A stretch of 24,179 nucleotides of DNA, taken from a virus. Shown here piece after piece: positions 12,872 to 20,603 of the stretch. Each line of letters opens with the position of its first letter. Within the stretch, counting starts at the first letter, position 1. The stretch lies in IMG/VR virus record IMGVR_UViG_3300005293_000052, positions 1 to 24,179 of that record, one strand, 5' to 3'. The translations under genes and the position numbers were made by a program. The notes below the pieces were generated by a model that saw only the letters and a program-made list of their open reading frames with translations, ran no database searches and was not told the DNA's origin.

Positions 12872-13537
12872 ATGGCTGAAATCGTTTGGGACAAAACCGG
12901 TGATCGTGTTTACGAAACCGGTGTTGATCACGGCGTTCTTTACATTCCCGATCTGACTGGGGTCTACAACACGGGCTTCCCGTGGAATGGTCTCGTCTCC
13001 ATCTCTGAAAGCCCTTCCGGCGCAGAGGCAACCCCGCAGTATGCGGACAACATCAAGTACCTGAACCTGGTATCGGCCGAGGAATTCGGCGCAACGATCG
13101 AGGCATTCACGTACCCGGATGAGTTCGCTCAGTGTGATGGTACCGCTTCTCCGGCTGAAGGCCTCTTCATTGGCCAGCAGCGTCGTAAGACGTTTGGTCT
13201 GTCTTACCGCACCCTTATCGGCAACGACATCGATGCGACTGACTACGGCTACAAGCTGCACCTGATCTACGGTGCCCTTGCGGCACCCACGGAAAAGGCG
13301 TACACCACGGTTAACGATTCGCCCGAGGCAATCACCTTCTCGTGGGAGATCACCACCACTCCAGTTAACGTGCCTGGCTTCAAGCCTGCCGCACAGCTGA
13401 CGCTGGATTCGACCAAGATCCCTCTCGCCGTCCTGGCTGAGATCGAGACGCTTCTTTATGGAGCAGCGGCAACTCAGCCGACACTCCCGCTTCCGGCGGA
13501 GATCATCTCCATCCTTGAAGCTGGCGCAACCCCGTAA
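12872..13537 (+). CDS. Major tail (tube) protein
   Basis: The product has 221 residues. It forms the stacked hexamer rings of the tail tube. Recognisable parts are T-G-D-R-V-Y-E-T-G-V-D-H-G-V-L-Y near the N-terminus, W-N-G-L-V-S-I-S-E-S-P-S-G-A-E, Y-P-D-E-F-A-Q-C-D-G-T, F-G-L-S-Y-R-T-L-I-G-N-D, Y-G-Y-K-L-H-L-I-Y and L-T-L-D-S-T-K. These are typical of the actinophage tube family. Codon use leans to C-ending codons as in the capsid part of the upstream gene, fitting high expression. A second, longer paralogue lies at 18721. AAAGGA is nine bases upstream of the ATG. This copy is in the classic place, between the terminator and the tail assembly chaperone, so it is the best candidate for the main tube subunit. 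Confidence 0.9.
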   Translation: MAEIVWDKTGDRVYETGVDHGVLYIPDLTGVYNTGFPWNGLVSISESPSGAEATPQYADNIKYLNLVSAEEFGATIEAFTYPDEFAQCDGTASPAEGLFIGQQRRKTFGLSYRTLIGNDIDATDYGYKLHLIYGALAAPTEKAYTTVNDSPEAITFSWEITTTPVNVPGFKPAAQLTLDSTKIPLAVLAEIETLLYGAAATQPTLPLPAEIISILEAGATP

Positions 13538-13559
13538 CACAAAGAAAGGAGTTCAGGGA

Positions 13560-14111
13560 ATGCTCACGATTCACATACCAGCACTTGAATCTTATGATGA
13601 AATCGAACAACGATTCATCAACGTAGAAGAAGTCACAATCGAGTTGGAGCATTCCCTGGTCTCCCTTTCAAAATGGGAGTCAACCTGGGAGAAACCATTC
13701 CTGGGTCCCGATGTCAAGTCAACTGAAGAAACGATTGACTACATCAAGGCTATGACCTTGACCCAAAACATTCCTCCGGAAGTTTATCTGAGACTTACCG
13801 GAGATAACTTTACTCAGATCAACAACTATATCGACGCTAAGATGTCGGCAACATGGTTTAGCGATCCCGCATCGCAAGCCAAAGCTCCTAAACGGCGTGA
13901 GATAATCACGGCCGAGATCATCTACTACTGGATGATCAGCCTGAAAATACCTCTTGAGTGGGAGAACAGACATCTTAATCGTCTATTCACATTGATTAAA
14001 GTTTGTAATCAGAAGAATGCTCCAGAGAAGAAGATGAACAAGCGTGACATGATTGCGCAGCGTAACATGCTTAATGCTCAGCGTAAAGCTGCACATAACA
14101 CCCAGGGCTAA
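13560..14111 (+). CDS. Tail assembly chaperone
   Basis: The product has 183 residues from the ATG at 13560. The frame is open further upstream, but that part overlaps the tube gene, and AAGAAAGGAG (13542-13551) fixes this start. The protein resembles tail assembly chaperones that coat the tape measure during tail assembly: an N-terminal beta part (L-T-I-H-I-P), S-L-S-K-W-E-S-T-W-E-K-P-F-L, T-A-E-I-I-Y-Y-W-M-I, I-P-L-E-W-E-N-R-H-L-N-R-L-F-T-L-I-K-V-C, and a basic C-terminus. It directly follows the tube gene, as expected. Many such genes have a programmed frameshift into a second ORF. I found no convincing extension here, and the next gene is a fibre-type protein rather than the tape measure. 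Confidence 0.8.
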   Translation: MLTIHIPALESYDEIEQRFINVEEVTIELEHSLVSLSKWESTWEKPFLGPDVKSTEETIDYIKAMTLTQNIPPEVYLRLTGDNFTQINNYIDAKMSATWFSDPASQAKAPKRREIITAEIIYYWMISLKIPLEWENRHLNRLFTLIKVCNQKNAPEKKMNKRDMIAQRNMLNAQRKAAHNTQG

Positions 14112-14132
14112 CCCACAGAGAGGAGGGCGACC

Positions 14133-14435
14133 ATGCCGTATAAACCGGTTGGCGTTGACGAAAATAGTCAATTTCCACCCCGTGTTAGGCAAGCACTAGC
14201 CGACATGTTCGTCACAAAACCTGAGGGTATTAGCGATGGTCAAGTTCCAGTATGGAATGAAGCCACAAACACCTGGATCGCTGGTTCAGGGGGAGGCTCC
14301 TCAGATGAGTGGATTTTGCCTACAGCTATCGATGGTGGTGTTTGGGATCCACTAACAAGCACCTGGGTTCATGGCACTGGTCCACAAAATAGTCCGCCTG
14401 AAGTTGATGGCGGAACGCCTGCTAGTAGTAATTGA
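14133..14435 (+). CDS. Short fibre-type tail protein
   Basis: The product has 100 residues. The N-terminus (M-P-Y-K-P-V-G-V-D-E-N-S-Q-F-P-P-R-V-R-Q-A-L) has the style of actinophage fibre or minor tail N-termini. A V-P-V-W-N-E-A-T-N-T-W motif, a Gly-rich hinge (90 to 100 bases after the middle of the gene) and W-D-P-L-T-S-T-W follow. It ends in V-D-G-G-T-P-A-S-S-N; V-D-G-G-T-P also closes the next gene, suggesting a shared C-terminal signal or module. It is too short to be a complete fibre and may be a small structural adaptor. GAGAGGAGGG is just upstream of the ATG. A 53-base gap follows it with no visible terminator. Confidence 0.7.
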   Translation: MPYKPVGVDENSQFPPRVRQALADMFVTKPEGISDGQVPVWNEATNTWIAGSGGGSSDEWILPTAIDGGVWDPLTSTWVHGTGPQNSPPEVDGGTPASSN

Positions 14436-14488
14436 GGACAATCCTCGTAAACCAATAATCTTTCTAACTCTAATAAGGGGACACACTC

Positions 14489-15694
14489 ATGGCTGCAATC
14501 ACAACCATCCAGGTTCGAAGGGGTACCGCTGCTCAGTGGACCGCCGCCAACCCAATTCTTGCCGCTGGCGAATTTGGCTGGGAATCAGACACTGCTGAAT
14601 TCAAGGTCGGTGATGGCGTTACTGCATGGGCCACTCGGCCATACTGGATCTCAGACGTTGCAGCCCACTCCCACCCAGCTAGTCAGATTTCCGATGCGAC
14701 CTCCTTTGGCCGCACTCTTATTCAGGTAGCCGATGCTGCTGCCGCCCGAGCTGCTATTGGTGCTGGAACCTCCAACCTTGTTATTGGTGTTGGTGCCTCC
14801 AACGCTATGGCTGGTAACAAGACTTTCTCCTTCTCGGAAATCACCGGTATTATCGGTACAGCCCAGCTTCCTCCGCTGGCAGTAAATAACGTCTACCCGG
14901 TAGCTAACCAGGCAGCAATGCTTGCTCTTACCGCCGAACGTGGCGATATGGCGATCCGTACGGATATCGGCGAGACTTACGTGCTGTCTACTGATAGTCC
15001 GGCAACTCTTGGTGACTGGCTCATGATCACCTCCCCCGGCAACGTCACCTCTGTGGCTGGTCGTCAGGGTGCAATCGTTCTGGTCAAGGCTGACGTTGGT
15101 CTCTCCAACGTTGACAATACTTCAGATGCTAACAAGCCGATTTCTACGGCTACAGCTACAGCTCTTGCTGGTAAAGAAGCAGCCTTCGCTGCAGGCACGA
15201 CTGCTCAGTACCGTCGAGGCGATAAGTCTTGGCAGACTCTGGATAAGGCCGCTGTTGGTCTCACTAACGTTGATAACACTGCAGATGCCAGCAAGCCGGT
15301 CTCTGCTGCACAGCAGACGGCCCTTAACGCCAAGGAAAATACTATTGCTGCCGGAACTGCAGCACAGTACTACCGTGGCGATAAGACTTGGGCAACCAAC
15401 GACAAGGCTTCTGTTGGTCTTGGATCGGTAGATAACACCTCGGATGCCGCTAAGCCGGTCTCTACTGCACAGCAGACGGCGCTTAACCTCAAGGCGAACC
15501 TGGCAAGCCCGGCCTTCACGGGAACCCCGACTGGTATTACCAAAGCACATGTCGGTCTCGGTTCGGTAGACAATACCGCCGATACGGCAAAGCCGGTTTC
15601 CACCGCACAGCAGACGGCACTCAACCTCAAGGCAAACACCACTCACACGCACGTAGCCGCTGATATCATCAGCGTAGATGGAGGAACTCCCTAA
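14489..15694 (+). CDS. Tail fibre with Mtd_N-type N-terminus and collagen-like fibre repeats
   Basis: The product has 401 residues. The N-terminus (I-Q-V-R-R-G-T-A-A-Q-W-T-A-A-N-P-I-L, then G-E-F-G-W-E-S-D-T, then K-V-G-D-G-V-T-A-W) matches the Mtd_N-type domain, a common N-terminal attachment domain of phage fibres and tailspikes. A middle region (about 75-195) follows. Four repeats come next, built on K-A-x-V-G-L-x-x-V-D-N-T-x-D-x-x-K-P-(V/I)-S (15086-15631). Copies 2 and 3 are preceded by a G-T-x-A-Q-Y-x-R-G-D-K-x-W unit. It ends in S-V-D-G-G-T-P with no C-terminal head domain, so it may be a stalk or a lost-head version of a fibre. The next gene starts two bases downstream. Confidence 0.85.
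   Translation: MAAITTIQVRRGTAAQWTAANPILAAGEFGWESDTAEFKVGDGVTAWATRPYWISDVAAHSHPASQISDATSFGRTLIQVADAAAARAAIGAGTSNLVIGVGASNAMAGNKTFSFSEITGIIGTAQLPPLAVNNVYPVANQAAMLALTAERGDMAIRTDIGETYVLSTDSPATLGDWLMITSPGNVTSVAGRQGAIVLVKADVGLSNVDNTSDANKPISTATATALAGKEAAFAAGTTAQYRRGDKSWQTLDKAAVGLTNVDNTADASKPVSAAQQTALNAKENTIAAGTAAQYYRGDKTWATNDKASVGLGSVDNTSDAAKPVSTAQQTALNLKANLASPAFTGTPTGITKAHVGLGSVDNTADTAKPVSTAQQTALNLKANTTHTHVAADIISVDGGTP
15086..15631 (+). repeat. Four-copy fibre repeat in the first Mtd_N-type fibre
   Basis: Copies begin at 15086, 15245, 15404 and 15542. The first two intervals are both 159 bases (53 codons) and the third is 138 bases. The motif is V-G-L-x-x-V-D-N-T-x-D-x-x-K-P, followed by A-Q-Q-T-A-L in copies 2-4. 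Single related copies occur in the genes at 15697 and 19660. Confidence 0.85.
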
Positions 15695-15696
15695 CT

Positions 15697-18663
15697 ATGA
15701 CAACCATTCGACTAAGGCGGGGCACAACTGCCCAATGGATTGCGGCTAACCCCGTCTTGGCCGATGGGGAATTCGGCTGGGACTCAACCGCATCAAAACT
15801 CAAGATGGGTAACGGAGCCGCTAACTGGGCGACGCTACCATATTTCTTGGATGCCGCTCTTGCGGCCAAAGCTAACACTAGCCACACCCATGCAGCAACC
15901 GACATGGCATCAGGAACTCTTCCTGATGCTCGGCTTCCGGCTCGTTTGGGTCTATATGCGGCAACGATTACCGACTGGAACACGGCCAGAGCTAATGGCT
16001 GGTACATGGGTTCGTCAATCCTAAATGCACCAACTACTGGATGGTTTCTTGGAAACGTAGAAGCCCATAACGATATCTACGTGACCCAAACAGTTCATGC
16101 ATTTACGGCAGATAGTGCGGCAAACACCAACGTATTCCGGAGAGCCTACAATAACGGCGTCTGGACTGCTTGGGATAAACACCAGCTGTCGCAAGCTGAA
16201 CAAGATGCTCGCTACCAGCAGATTATTGCTGCTGGTACTACGGCACAATTCTGGCGTGGCGATAAGACCTGGCAGACACTAAACTCGGCTGCAGTTGGGC
16301 TGGGTAGCGTAAACAACACTGCTGACTCGCTTAAGCCTGTTAGTGGACCCCAGCAGACTGCACTCGACGCCAAATCAAATAAGGGTGAGCGTTGGGCGAA
16401 TGTTACCGACTACATGCTTCCTGGTCGTGTTGAAGGAACCACTGATGATCGTGCGGCATTTGAACTAGCTCGCCTAACAGGTAAGCCGGTCTATGCGCCT
16501 GCAGGAACGTATTACTTCTCACGGTCTCCGGATTGGGATAATAATACCGTCCTAGTTGGAGACGGTAAGGGTAAGACCATATTTAAGTTGCTGGATTCAG
16601 CACTTGGTGGGGCCAACCTTATCGTTAATGGCCGTCTTGACGGCACGGTACAAATGTACTTTGCCGACTTCTCTCTCGATGGCAACTGCTATCGTCAGGG
16701 TGGGGTTCTGACTAATGACGGTGGTTCTAGCGGATCCACGTTCACCTTGCGCAATGTTCAGTATGCATATATTGACCGTGTGTCAGCTATCAGTCCGATT
16801 CAGCATTGCTTCGATGTGACTCGTGGTGCCATCCAGTATCCTTATGGTGGCGACGGTAATCCAGCGACACTTCGGTCAAGCAACGTCTACTTCAATGATT
16901 GTGAAGGATCTGACTTTGGTGATGACGCATTTACTACCCACAGTAGTGACTACGTACATTTCACCAATTGTGTGGGATTCAATCCTCGTGGTCGTGGCAA
17001 CTGTAATGCCTTTGAGATTGATGGCGATAGCCAGAACTGTGTTCTTAATGATAACCGTTCATATGGGTGCTACTCGGGTGTCGAAATCAAGGGTCACGGT
17101 TCTGAGTCTGCTGCTCGTCTAACCACGATCAATGGACACCAGGACTTTGGTAGTGTACGTTCCTACAGCTTCCGTCATATTGGCTACCACTCAGGTGCCG
17201 ATCCGATCTCGCAGTCGGCCGAATGGATCAATGCATCTAACTTGGTGTCGATCGATCCGAACAATGACAAGGGCTTCCAGGATGATGCAACCCCAAGGGC
17301 GCTGTCTCTGAATGCTTTCCATGGTGTGAATATCGATGGATTCATTTCAAAGGGTCGTGGCGGTTATGGCGCGGGCGATGTTGCAGTTGCTCTGCAGTAC
17401 CGTACTGGTGAAGTAAACATGTCTAACGTATCCATCTCTGGATGGGACGGGGCCGATTACGACCTCACCGTAACCACTAATGGTAAAGCCAACCTGTCGA
17501 ACTTCAGCATTTGGAAGTCCGCAAAGAACTTGTTCTACATCGGCTCAACTGTATCTGGTGTAAACATGAGCAACTTCTTGGCTACGGCACCTGCTATTGG
17601 GGCAAACCTTGGTGGTGAGCTCTATAACAGCACCTATGTCAGAACCAGCAACATGCAGATCAGTGGTTATATCACTAACTTCCGAGCAGACCTCACGAAC
17701 TACGCTAGCTACGAGGCATACATGCGATCTAAGGATCGCAAAACCATTGTGGATATCCCGCCGGGTATTACTCGGCTTGTAGATCTTGACCCTACTCAGG
17801 ATTACTATGGCACTTCTGGTGCTATGGCGACTATCACCGACGCAGCAGGTCTTGGTGGAGCAAACATCATCCAGCACTCCAAACTTGCTTCCGATGTGTA
17901 TATTCAGTCGGTAACTAGAAACACGACTGGTACTACTATTCAGGGACGTGCATGGCGCATTGTCTATACCAACCAAACTGCAGGTCCTTGGAATGTGGAA
18001 GAATCCGTAAAGGATACATCTATCTTGGATGTTCCTGGTGGAACTACTCTCCTTACAGCCTTGGATTTCAGTCGGAATTACTATGCTTCAAGCACGACTA
18101 TGGGTGCCATCACTGATGGGCCTGGGCTTGGTGGTGCAAACTTTGTTGAGCATACCTGGGTTGGCGGCGATGAGGTTATTCAGACTCTGTCTAGAAATAC
18201 CACAGGAACGACTATTCAAGGACAAGCCTGGCGGATTGTTTATCCGTCAAACCTCAGTACTGGTCCCTGGAACCGCGTCGTTCTTGCAAGTGATGTTTCA
18301 GTTAGCGATACTGGGTTTCGAAATATCGGAACTGGGTTTACTAATGGTTGGACCGGCAATGCGGAAGATGTGATTCTGTCTAGAGACGGTAACATCGTTT
18401 CCTTCTCAGCCAGGGTGAATAGCACATCAGCAACTGCCGATGGCTTTATCACCCTACCTGTCGGCTTTCGTCCAGAAGCTACTGACTGGATGGCTCTAGC
18501 TTGCTATAACTCTGCTGGGACTGGTCGATGGGGTCGTGTGTACCCTGATGGCGTAGTTTCTTGTTCTCGCCCTGCACCACTTGGATTGCATTACATATCT
18601 GGTTCTTGGAAGACGTCTGACGCTTGGCCTACCACCCTTCCGGGCGTAGTTCGAACTCAGTAA
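15697..18663 (+). CDS. Beta-helix tailspike, probable polysaccharide depolymerase
   Basis: The product has 988 residues. In order it has: Mtd_N-type N-terminus (1-50); pyocin-knob-like domain (about 84-160, I-T-D-W-N-T-A-R-A-N-G-W-Y ... N-G-V-W-T-A-W); one fibre repeat (about 178-226); and a pectate-lyase-like right-handed beta-helix (about 230-640). The helix opens with T-T-D-D-R-A-A-F and P-V-Y-A-P-A-G-T-Y-Y, and holds D-F-G-D-D-A-F (406-412), which recalls the GDD of glycoside hydrolase family 28. Next come two tandem modules of about 83 residues (683-765 and 775-858) and a C-terminal beta-sandwich-like end (about 866-988). Such spikes bind and cut surface polysaccharide for adsorption. 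The catalytic residues are not proven here. The start is ATG two bases after the upstream stop. Confidence 0.9.
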   Translation: MTTIRLRRGTTAQWIAANPVLADGEFGWDSTASKLKMGNGAANWATLPYFLDAALAAKANTSHTHAATDMASGTLPDARLPARLGLYAATITDWNTARANGWYMGSSILNAPTTGWFLGNVEAHNDIYVTQTVHAFTADSAANTNVFRRAYNNGVWTAWDKHQLSQAEQDARYQQIIAAGTTAQFWRGDKTWQTLNSAAVGLGSVNNTADSLKPVSGPQQTALDAKSNKGERWANVTDYMLPGRVEGTTDDRAAFELARLTGKPVYAPAGTYYFSRSPDWDNNTVLVGDGKGKTIFKLLDSALGGANLIVNGRLDGTVQMYFADFSLDGNCYRQGGVLTNDGGSSGSTFTLRNVQYAYIDRVSAISPIQHCFDVTRGAIQYPYGGDGNPATLRSSNVYFNDCEGSDFGDDAFTTHSSDYVHFTNCVGFNPRGRGNCNAFEIDGDSQNCVLNDNRSYGCYSGVEIKGHGSESAARLTTINGHQDFGSVRSYSFRHIGYHSGADPISQSAEWINASNLVSIDPNNDKGFQDDATPRALSLNAFHGVNIDGFISKGRGGYGAGDVAVALQYRTGEVNMSNVSISGWDGADYDLTVTTNGKANLSNFSIWKSAKNLFYIGSTVSGVNMSNFLATAPAIGANLGGELYNSTYVRTSNMQISGYITNFRADLTNYASYEAYMRSKDRKTIVDIPPGITRLVDLDPTQDYYGTSGAMATITDAAGLGGANIIQHSKLASDVYIQSVTRNTTGTTIQGRAWRIVYTNQTAGPWNVEESVKDTSILDVPGGTTLLTALDFSRNYYASSTTMGAITDGPGLGGANFVEHTWVGGDEVIQTLSRNTTGTTIQGQAWRIVYPSNLSTGPWNRVVLASDVSVSDTGFRNIGTGFTNGWTGNAEDVILSRDGNIVSFSARVNSTSATADGFITLPVGFRPEATDWMALACYNSAGTGRWGRVYPDGVVSCSRPAPLGLHYISGSWKTSDAWPTTLPGVVRTQ
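17743..18270 (+). repeat. Tandem duplicated module in the tailspike C-terminus
   Basis: The two copies lie at 17743-17991 and 18019-18270. Both run (I/L)-(V/L)-D-(I/V)-P-x-G, then Y-Y and A-G/P-G-L-G-G-A-N, then R-N-T-T-G-T-T-I-Q-G-x-A-W-R-I-V-Y, then G-P-W-N. The near-identical R-N-T-T-G-T-T-I-Q-G segment suggests recent duplication or strong constraint. The module may be a small knob domain. Confidence 0.85.
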
Positions 18664-18720
18664 CCTTTCCATGATCTCGTTGTCTAAATACTACCCCACA
18701 CTACTTTGAAAGGAGAAACA

Positions 18721-19644
18721 ATGGCTGAATCGACATCCATCTTGGTGGAAGACCCAAATGATCCGGGAACTTACATTATACGTACTGTCGAATATTCGGG
18801 AACTCCAGATACCCCCGGGTATACTCCGAATGACCCATTCCCTACAAAGCTAGTGTGGGGTAGTGTTGGCGACCGATTCTATGAGGCTGGCGTTGATCGT
18901 GGCGTGCTATATCCTGAAGGCCTAATGGGCGTTGTTTGGAATGGCTTGATCTCGGTATCTGAATCACCTACTGGTGGTGAAGCAAGACCTTACTACCTAG
19001 ATGGCATTAAGTATGCCAGCCCCTCAGCTCTAGAAGAGTGGGGCGCATCTATCGAGGCGTATACCTACCCCGATGAATTTGAACTTTGCGATGGCACAGC
19101 AGCGATGGCTCAAGGGTTGTCTATAAACCAACAGAGTCGTAAATCCTTCGGCTTGTCATATCGCACACGAATTGGTAATGATATCAATGGTGAAAGCCAT
19201 GGATACAAACTACACCTAATTTATAATGCTCAGGCAGATCCGACAGAAAAAGCATATCAAGCTATTGGTGATACCGCAGATCCATTGACATTCAACTGGA
19301 ATCTATCGGCAAGGCCGGTTAAATTCGTAGACCCCGCTTTCGGTGTTAAATACGGTTCGCACCTAGTTCTGGATTCGACTAAAGTCTATCCTTGGGCGAT
19401 GCGTGCGGTCGAAGAGCTTCTCTATGGAACCCTTCTAAATGAACCTCGATTGCCGAGTCCTCAGGAACTGATTAACCTCTTCGTGGATAACGCTCTACTC
19501 AAGATAACCGACAATGGTGATGGTACGTGGACCGCTGATGGTCCAGATGCAAACATCACAATGGTTGGTACTGATGAATTCCAAATCGATTGGGCATCAG
19601 CAATATTCCTCGATGAAAATAACTACAAGATCAGTTCTCTCTAA
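18721..19644 (+). CDS. Second tail-tube paralogue with C-terminal extension
   Basis: The product has 307 residues from the ATG. A TTG at 18706 lies within the ribosome site AAAGGAG and is rejected. Residues about 35-260 match the tube protein at 12872 along their length: G-D-R-F-Y-E-A-G-V-D-R-G-V-L-Y, W-N-G-L-I-S-V-S-E-S-P-T-G-G-E-A, Y-P-D-E-F-E-L-C-D-G-T-A, F-G-L-S-Y-R-T-R-I-G-N-D, Y-K-L-H-L-I-Y and V-L-D-S-T-K. This copy adds an N-terminal arm and a C-terminal domain (about 260-307) with I-T-D-N-G-D-G-T-W-T-A and a closing Y-K-I-S-S-L. Codon use is less biased than in the first copy, suggesting lower expression. It lies among fibre genes. It could be a distal-tube, tip or decoration subunit, or a tube copy in a mixed tail. 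Confidence 0.88.
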   Translation: MAESTSILVEDPNDPGTYIIRTVEYSGTPDTPGYTPNDPFPTKLVWGSVGDRFYEAGVDRGVLYPEGLMGVVWNGLISVSESPTGGEARPYYLDGIKYASPSALEEWGASIEAYTYPDEFELCDGTAAMAQGLSINQQSRKSFGLSYRTRIGNDINGESHGYKLHLIYNAQADPTEKAYQAIGDTADPLTFNWNLSARPVKFVDPAFGVKYGSHLVLDSTKVYPWAMRAVEELLYGTLLNEPRLPSPQELINLFVDNALLKITDNGDGTWTADGPDANITMVGTDEFQIDWASAIFLDENNYKISSL

Positions 19645-19659
19645 GAAAGGAGAAACCGT

Positions 19660-20427
19660 ATGGCTACCGTAACCGGACTTACTGCCGCAAAAATGCTAGA
19701 AATTGCCAACGCCTCTATTGTTAGTGGGTTGGTCAATGGCGCAGGAAGCCTCATTCTATCTACCCGTGGCGGAACCCAAGTTGACGCAGGACAGGTCATC
19801 GACCCCACTATTCCCGGAACAGTCCAGCAATATTTTAGAGGGGACAGGACCTGGCAGATTTTGGATAAGGCTGCTGTTGGTCTGGAGAATGTTACCAACG
19901 TTTCTCTTAGTAATGTCAACAACACTTCGGATCTTGATAAGCCCGTATCCACAGCTCAACTTGCTGCTGATAATAAACTGGCTAAAGGGTTGGTCTACAA
20001 GGACCTAGTCCCAACTACCTCAGGTAGCGTGGTCAGTGCCGTCGTTAACAACATCCCCACATTTACATTCAAGGCCAATCGAAACTACCGACTTGTTTGG
20101 GATTTCTCATACTACGCTACGGGCAATGCCGACTCGCTCTTTTATTGCTCGATCGGTCGTGCTGCTGTCGGTGCTTTGGCCTCATCGCTTTCCGGAATCA
20201 CAGTTATTGATGGTCGTACCAGAGCAGTCAATACTGATCCTTGGTCACTGCAGAGCACTCAGTATACTGGTGCCATATCGGTTCTCTACAATCCGGGTGC
20301 GGCTGATGTCACAACTCAGATTAAATTCCTGGCGCAAAGAGTTCTTGGCGACGACGGAATCATTATCGTTGGTAACAGTAACGAGCGAGCTCAATATCTC
20401 ATCTTTGATGACGGTATGCAAATCTAA
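19660..20427 (+). CDS. Minor tail protein with fibre repeat and C-terminal beta domain
   Basis: The product has 255 residues. A short N-terminal region is followed by G-T-V-Q-Q-Y-F-R-G-D-R-T-W-Q-I-L-D-K-A-A-V-G-L-E-N-V and V-N-N-T-S-D-L-D-K-P-V-S-T-A-Q, a single copy of the repeat found in the two upstream fibres. The C-terminal half (about 110-255) resembles a beta-sandwich common at the end of actinophage minor tail proteins: N-Y-R-L-V-W-D-F-S-Y-Y, D-G-R-T-R-A-V-N, I-K-F-L-A-Q-R-V-L-G-D-D and Y-L-I-F-D-D-G-M-Q. It may be a receptor-binding or tip protein. AAGAAAGGAGAAAC precedes the ATG. It lies between the second tube gene and a 46-residue ORF. Confidence 0.8.
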   Translation: MATVTGLTAAKMLEIANASIVSGLVNGAGSLILSTRGGTQVDAGQVIDPTIPGTVQQYFRGDRTWQILDKAAVGLENVTNVSLSNVNNTSDLDKPVSTAQLAADNKLAKGLVYKDLVPTTSGSVVSAVVNNIPTFTFKANRNYRLVWDFSYYATGNADSLFYCSIGRAAVGALASSLSGITVIDGRTRAVNTDPWSLQSTQYTGAISVLYNPGAADVTTQIKFLAQRVLGDDGIIIVGNSNERAQYLIFDDGMQI

Positions 20428-20443
20428 AAGGTAGGTGTAAGTT

Positions 20444-20584
20444 ATGGCTAAAGTACAAGTTTCTCGTCAATCAGTAGATGTCGACAATCAAATTATCTGG
20501 GATTTAGTAGAGGTTGATGAAACCGAACTTAACCCTGGTGAGTTTCCTCATCGAGAACCGGTATTTTTCACATTTCCTGAGTGA
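20444..20584 (+). CDS. Small ORF of 46 residues, unknown
   Basis: The ATG at 20444 opens a frame of 46 codons plus TGA. AAAAGGTAGGTG lies just upstream. The product is acidic, with V-D-N-Q-I-I-W-D-L-V-E-V-D-E-T and a Pro-rich end (P-H-R-E-P-V-F-F-T-F-P-E). I do not recognise it. Tight spacing with both neighbours (16 and 19 bases) and the absence of any other good frame there support a real small tail gene. Confidence 0.6.
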   Translation: MAKVQVSRQSVDVDNQIIWDLVEVDETELNPGEFPHREPVFFTFPE

Positions 20585-20603
20585 CACTAAATAGGAGTCA
20601 GGC

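Noticed and set aside
14000-14215. Programmed frameshift extending the tail assembly chaperone
   Set aside because: One other frame is open only from about 14053 to 14211 and the other stops by about 14143. No convincing slippery heptamer was seen and the extension does not look protein-like.
14436-14488. Possible promoter in the 53-base gap before the first Mtd_N-type fibre
   Set aside because: AT-rich but without recognisable promoter boxes or hairpin; only AAGGGG before the ATG.
18664-18720. Possible promoter or terminator in the 57-base gap before the second tube gene
   Set aside because: No convincing -35/-10 pair, no stem followed by a T-run; only the ribosome site AAAGGAG is supported.
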